Shown in pieces: positions 61,901 through 64,000 of a DNA stretch of 64,000 nt. How positions within the stretch are numbered: position 1 is the stretch's first letter; every line of letters starts with the position of its first letter. Origin of the DNA: Bolinopsis microptera (Eukaryota > Ctenophora > Tentaculata > Lobata > Bolinopsidae); the NCBI RefSeq assembly GCF_026151205.1, contig NC_087074.1, forward strand, positions 19,388,740 to 19,452,739. The letters run 5' to 3'. Under the pieces are notes generated by a model, which was not told where the DNA came from, did no database searches, and was given only the letters and a program-made list of their open reading frames with translations. A program made the translations under genes and the position numbers.

Positions 61901-63110
61901 TTCTTGTTGCAGGACAAATACGCTGTGACTCGCCACAAACCGGTTGGTCACTATGGTAACGGCTTTAAATCTGGCAGTATGAGGCTTGGGAGAGATGCAC
62001 TCGTGCTGAGCCGACACGGCCACGGCAAAGGTTCCAAATAGTATTCTTTTAAACATTTTAGTTGATTGCCATAAAATCTATTATACAGTATGTAATACCA
62101 CCGATTCATTGTTTCATTTAATGATCTCACCTGATTGACCTTCCTATTTTTAGATAGTATCGTTAGTGTGGGCTTGTTGTCTCAGACGTATCTAGACGCA
62201 ATTAAGTCAGAGACAATACTAGTACCAACTGTAAGCTGGTCCTACGTAACACACGAGCGTATTGAGTCCCCTGATGCTGAGGCCAGTCTACAGAGTATTA
62301 TCAGGTACTTTTCTAACTTTTAACTCTACGCCAATTTAAGGGTTGTATTTTATCACCATTTTGTTTAGCAGTTTAGAATAAGCTGTCTAAATCCGACCAA
62401 TTAAAGGGCTTAGTTTAATTACAATTTTGTTTAGAATAAGGGGGGGGGGGGGGGGGGGGGGTACCGACGGACATTAATGGCAGTGTTTTAAAATTTTGCT
62501 CAGACTGCCATTAATGCCCATTAATGCCCATATTTAATAGAAAAACGGGCAAAAATGGGGAAAAAAGTATGGGCATTAATGGCAGTATTTTAAAATTTTG
62601 CACATTAATGCCCATTAATGCACATTAATGCCCATTAATGCCCATATTTATTAGAAAAATGGGCAAAAATGGGAAAAAAACATGGGCATTAATGGCAGTA
62701 TTTTAAAATTTTGTTCAGACTGCCATTGCCATTAATGCCCATTAATGCCCATTAATGCACATTAATGCCCATTAATGCACATTAATGCCCATTAATGCAC
62801 ATTAATGTCCGTTGGTACTCCCCCAGAATAAGCTGTTCAACATAAGATGTTTCGTGTCATTTAGTTATATTGTCACCGGGCATAAACATCACAAGTAAAG
62901 CTGGTCTGGCTTTACTCAGATCCGGGATAAACTAGTCAGGAGATTTCTATTTTATGTTTTAATCTTTGTAATCACTAAACCTCTCCTTTGAATCTTATTT
63001 AAAAGAAAGTATTTTTGAAGTCTGATGGGGTTAAATTGAATTGTGTTTCAGGTTCAGCATTTTCAAAAACGAGGCTGCAATTCTCTCCACTATTGCTACA
63101 AAAATAAAAA
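52485..63110 (+). CDS. MORC-family GHKL ATPase, 5' part (six exons in window)
   Basis: Exons: 52485-52580, 53067-53139, 61606-61757, 61913-62030, 62154-62304, 63052-63110; all phases agree, and the gene continues past the window. MORC proteins are nuclear ATPases that dimerise, clamp DNA and compact or silence chromatin. ATPase motifs: L-H-T-N-S-T-S-H-T-W-A-F-S-A-V then E-L-I-D-N-A-Y-D-P-D (residues about 54-63, Mg-binding Asn; the Asp codon is split across intron 2), D-N-G-A-G-M (86-91), V-G-H-Y-G-N-G-F-K-S-G (118-128), and G-L-L-S-Q-T-Y-L in exon 5. It is closest to MORC3/MORC4. Later parts (S5 domain, CW zinc finger, coiled coil) are not in the window. Exon 1 is less certain: it is chosen because it is ATG-initiated and in phase, with a weak GTCAGT donor. 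Intron 2 is 8466 bp and holds a homeobox gene on the other strand. Confidence 0.9.
52939..53025. mobile_element. 87-bp MITE of pogo/Tigger type in MORC intron 1
   Basis: Ends CAGTAAAACCCCGATTTAC and GTAAATCGGGGTATTACTG are inverted; the left terminal motif is also repeated directly once (AAAACCCCGATTTAC). No ORF. The CAGT..ACCCCGATTTA type is common for small pogo derivatives; this assignment is from memory of the family. Confidence 0.75.
53355..53848 (+). mobile_element. Helitron-like non-autonomous element, copy 1
   Basis: Starts TCTGTTCCATTACTGC after an A. Ends with GGCCGAAGGC hairpin, GGGTTACA and CTAG before a T: the Helitron pattern (TC start, hairpin then CTRR, insertion between A and T). 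It shares most blocks with 54669-55023. Confidence 0.7.
54669..55023 (+). mobile_element. Helitron-like non-autonomous element, copy 2
   Basis: Starts TCTCTCCCATTACTAC and ends with a perfect hairpin CCCGGCC-GAA-GGCCGGG, then TTACACTAG before T. The base before the start is C, not A. A G run of about 19 lies inside (54772-54790). Confidence 0.7.
55035..55207. repeat. Two-level minisatellite (GGGTAATAC and 24-bp unit)
   Basis: Four GGGTAATAC-type units lead into about six 24-bp units (ATAATACGGGTAATACATACTAGG type). The Tyr/Pro/Ser repeat ORF on the minus strand is an artefact. Confidence 0.9.
55454..55708. promoter_or_regulatory. Cluster of four CACGTG E-boxes in MORC intron 2
   Basis: CACGTG at 55454, 55467, 55683 and 55703, three of them as CACGTGA. 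It lies about 1 kb past the 3' end of the homeobox gene. Possible bHLH-type enhancer; sequence evidence only. Confidence 0.35.
55868..55947. repeat. (GA)n microsatellite
   Basis: About 40 GA dinucleotides with one interruption near the start. Confidence 0.95.
55948..56681. other. MORC intron 2, 3' flank of homeobox gene
   Basis: AT-rich; includes the homeobox gene's 3' UTR on the minus strand. No other feature. Confidence 0.5.
56682..57488 (-). CDS. Divergent homeodomain protein, nested in MORC intron
   Basis: 268 residues in one exon, ATG to stop. The first 200 residues are Pro/Thr/Ser-rich and probably disordered. The homeodomain spans about 202-261: F8, L16, F20, L40, W48, F49, N51 and R53 are all conserved, with Gln at position 50 (so a TAAT-type core site is likely). 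Helix 3 reads E-N-I-R-V-W-F-Q-N-R-R-T-Q-I-K-R. T54-Q55-I56 in place of the usual (M/A)-K-W is unusual, and I cannot place it safely in the ANTP or PRD class. No hexapeptide, paired box or LIM domain. There is no intron in the gene. A TATA-like TATATAA lies about 90 bp upstream. It is nuclear and probably a developmental regulator. Confidence 0.93.
   Translation of the reverse strand: MSSSFEVYLNALFKRSNPNHDIQMATSPSLCAHYRGNPVFGTPYLTSLTPPPYTNLQSIGVPYINSRPLTLPYATTLTPVPSPHPYSKRSFGYRNVDRSKPYRLELPTTKLEVQPETPALPTPLLTPVPMLSSTLNTTTPPTTPGSISPPQFFFPPDFPLPNKADQHNLRTPSPAPAIQNQILTPPGTPAQTPSSFGKAPKQKRRRTRFTTFQLDVLEREFDDCNYISTERRQSLAAVLGLTSENIRVWFQNRRTQIKRMENNRPKHI
57574..57580 (-). promoter_or_regulatory. Candidate TATA box of the homeobox gene
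   Basis: TATATAA on the minus strand, 86-92 bp before the ATG, which suits a short 5' UTR. Confidence 0.55.
57841..57952. repeat. Four perfect 28-bp repeats upstream of the homeobox gene
   Basis: Period 28, each with the palindrome CTGATATCAG and AGCCTGCTT. It starts about 350 bp upstream of the homeobox ATG. Confidence 0.95.
58114..58664. repeat. Two-unit minisatellite (22 bp and 11 bp modules)
   Basis: A 22-bp module (GTGCATGGTACCTACTAGTG plus CC) alternates irregularly with an 11-bp module (GCTCCGTTTGC). Order from the left: spacer, seven 22-mers, then mixed single and grouped 22-mers separated by spacers. Copies are nearly identical. Each 22-mer has palindromes GGTACC and ACTAGT. A degenerate copy lies at 58848. 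ORFs here are artefacts. Confidence 0.95.
58665..59424. other. MORC intron 2, no gene seen
   Basis: AT-rich with several in-frame stops on both strands. Confidence 0.5.
59425..59585. mobile_element. GGGGTCG-family MITE, complete copy
   Basis: 161 bp. The left end GGGGTCGATCACATATTACG and right end (inverse of GGGGTCGTTCACATATCACG) are inverted repeats of about 25 bp, flanked by TA on both sides. Two G-rich blocks and one CTATGTGTAAAACTGATTAC block lie inside. Other copies: 8990-9152, and an end at 2957. Confidence 0.88.
59615..59770. repeat. GTTCGAC hairpin cluster
   Basis: Six AGTTCGAC-type motifs with inverted partners, including the 10-bp hairpin AAAGTTCGAC-TCT-GTCGAACTTT (59645-59667) and a second hairpin near 59705-59724. 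No ORF. Confidence 0.75.
59771..61199. other. MORC intron 2, no gene seen
   Basis: Contains a 25-bp direct repeat (CTTAAATGAGGGCAGCTGGG) near 60109 and 60318, and a fragment GGGTGCCCCCGCCACCCTGG then TTACGTCC near 60739 that resembles a transposon end common in aquatic invertebrates. Confidence 0.5.
61200..61575. mobile_element. Diverged foldback element with about 175-bp arms
   Basis: Left arm 61200-61375 and right arm 61398-61575 are inverted copies (shared blocks: ATGGGTTTGCCGA, GTTCCAT, CTTTTCC, GTCAAATAT, TTTAGTTGT) at perhaps 70-75 percent by eye. It lies just before MORC exon 3. Confidence 0.7.
62441..62824. mobile_element. G-capped repeat element, family C (384 bp)
   Basis: In MORC intron 5. 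Flanked by the 8-bp duplication AGAATAAG (62433-62440, 62825-62832). Starts with a G run, GTACCGAC and GGACATTAAT; ends with the inverse (ATTAATGTCC, GTTGGTACT, CCCCC). Inside are decamers CCCATTAATG and CACATTAATG and about three tandem copies of a unit with a hairpin core GGCAGT..AAAATTTTG..ACTGCC (the middle copy lacks the closing ACTGCC). No ORF. Confidence 0.88.
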
Positions 63111-64000
63111 GTGAGTTTGTCAATAATGAAAAATCAAATACTTCGTTATGAGCTATTTTAGTGAATAATGATGTTCAATCATCATCATCATTCATCAGTC
63201 ATGAAGGATGTGCTATTTAGGTGAACTTTACTACATAACAATTGATTTAAGGTTACCTGACTCAGAGGCAACATATACTGTGTAAGTGTGGTGGGCGAGG
63301 AATGGACCTAATACCGCACTTTTTTGCGCCATCGGCCGTTATTCGTACCATTATATTTGTGTACTTCAACTTTATATCGCTGTGCACAATGGGATAATAT
63401 CTACATGCCCATACCTTAGATTCCGGGCCAAACGTGTTTCATGACGTAACATTTTAAAAATCAAAAAGTAGAGTAACTATTTAAATCAGGAAAAAAATAT
63501 ATAGAACAATTTTTATTTCTAAAAATATTTCTTTATTATCATTATCAGATGACAAGTTGATAATGCATTGACCTTTAATACTATCGATATTTGATAAAAA
63601 CAAAAGAGAGCGAATCTTGGTAAATGAATAATTTGGTATGCTGGATCGTGATCCCTTAATTTATTGGAATTGAGTTACATTAGTCACATTAGTCACATAA
63701 GTCGCTTATACACACAATGTGTTGGAATCTTATGTTGCAAAGTTATAAAGTTATAATATTGAATACTCTAGTATCTACTTTAATTAAACTCATCACTAGC
63801 TCACCTAGCCTCAGCCATTCTGCACATCTCATTGTTAAACATTCACATGAGGATAATTCTAGGTTTATACTAGGTTTATACAATATACATCGTGACACTG
63901 CGTAAGACACTGCGTAAGTTAATTGTCGTGATAAACACAACTATCGTGTAAGGCAACGTTATATACTACGTTAATGAATAATCCAACCTGAGAGTACTTC
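63111..64000. other. MORC intron 6, no further exon seen
   Basis: The sequence after the GTGAGT donor at 63111 is AT-rich without a recognisable MORC exon; the next exon must lie beyond the window or be too short to see. Confidence 0.5.

Overview
This is nuclear DNA from an invertebrate animal. Genes are split by GT-AG introns, pol III tRNA genes have internal boxes and T-run terminators, and there is a homeobox gene, a class A GPCR, a derlin, a MORC ATPase and the dynein-arm factor DAAF9/Shulin. The sequence is AT-rich by eye and crowded with non-LTR retrotransposons, miniature inverted-repeat elements, Helitron-like copies and minisatellites. I cannot name the species; a cnidarian, another early-branching animal or a lophotrochozoan would all fit.

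Layout. 1-731: end of a Mutator-like transposase. 3159-3229: tRNA-Gly. 5640-7373: five-exon GPCR on the minus strand. 12279-13677: unrecognised four-exon gene (minus) with a tRNA-Leu in its second intron. 14334-14843: near-perfect hairpin repeat. 14978-17594: 5'-truncated RT/RNase H LINE with clear target duplications. 19897-24330: nearly complete two-ORF LINE (minus). 24680-25490: ORF1-only element (plus). 25867-26687: G-capped repeat element. 26896-29577: derlin (minus, five exons; its large intron holds a TIR element with a second G-capped element inside). 30322-33507: DAAF9/Shulin as one uninterrupted reading frame (minus). 33588-35036: LINE 3' fragment. 35173-38814: pogo-like DNA transposon with a transposase and a separate HIRAN-domain gene, broken by a nested LINE fragment. 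40252-42416: cluster of miniature elements with perfect 8-bp duplications, one inside a decayed LINE. 43970-48178: LINE with an SGNH-esterase ORF1 and an EN/RT ORF2. 48181-48851: LINE tail (plus). 49881-51036: second ORF1-only element. 51400-52005: MRG-domain gene (plus). 52485 to beyond the window end: 5' half of a MORC ATPase gene (plus), whose 8.5-kb second intron contains an entire homeobox gene on the opposite strand, two Helitron-like copies and several minisatellites. 62441-62824: third G-capped element.

Host gene functions. DAAF9 serves outer dynein arm delivery to cilia, the derlin serves ER-associated degradation, MRG and MORC proteins act on chromatin, and the homeobox gene is a DNA-binding regulator. 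They do not form an operon; the only physical relationships are nesting (homeobox in MORC, tRNA-Leu in the unknown gene) and adjacency (derlin and DAAF9, MRG and MORC).

The most unusual signal is a set of three different transposon families (25867, 28438, 62441) with one shared design: a G-tract cap, a short family-specific head, roughly 10-bp-periodic AT-rich repeats, a hairpin core, internal duplication of that unit, and about 8-bp target duplications.
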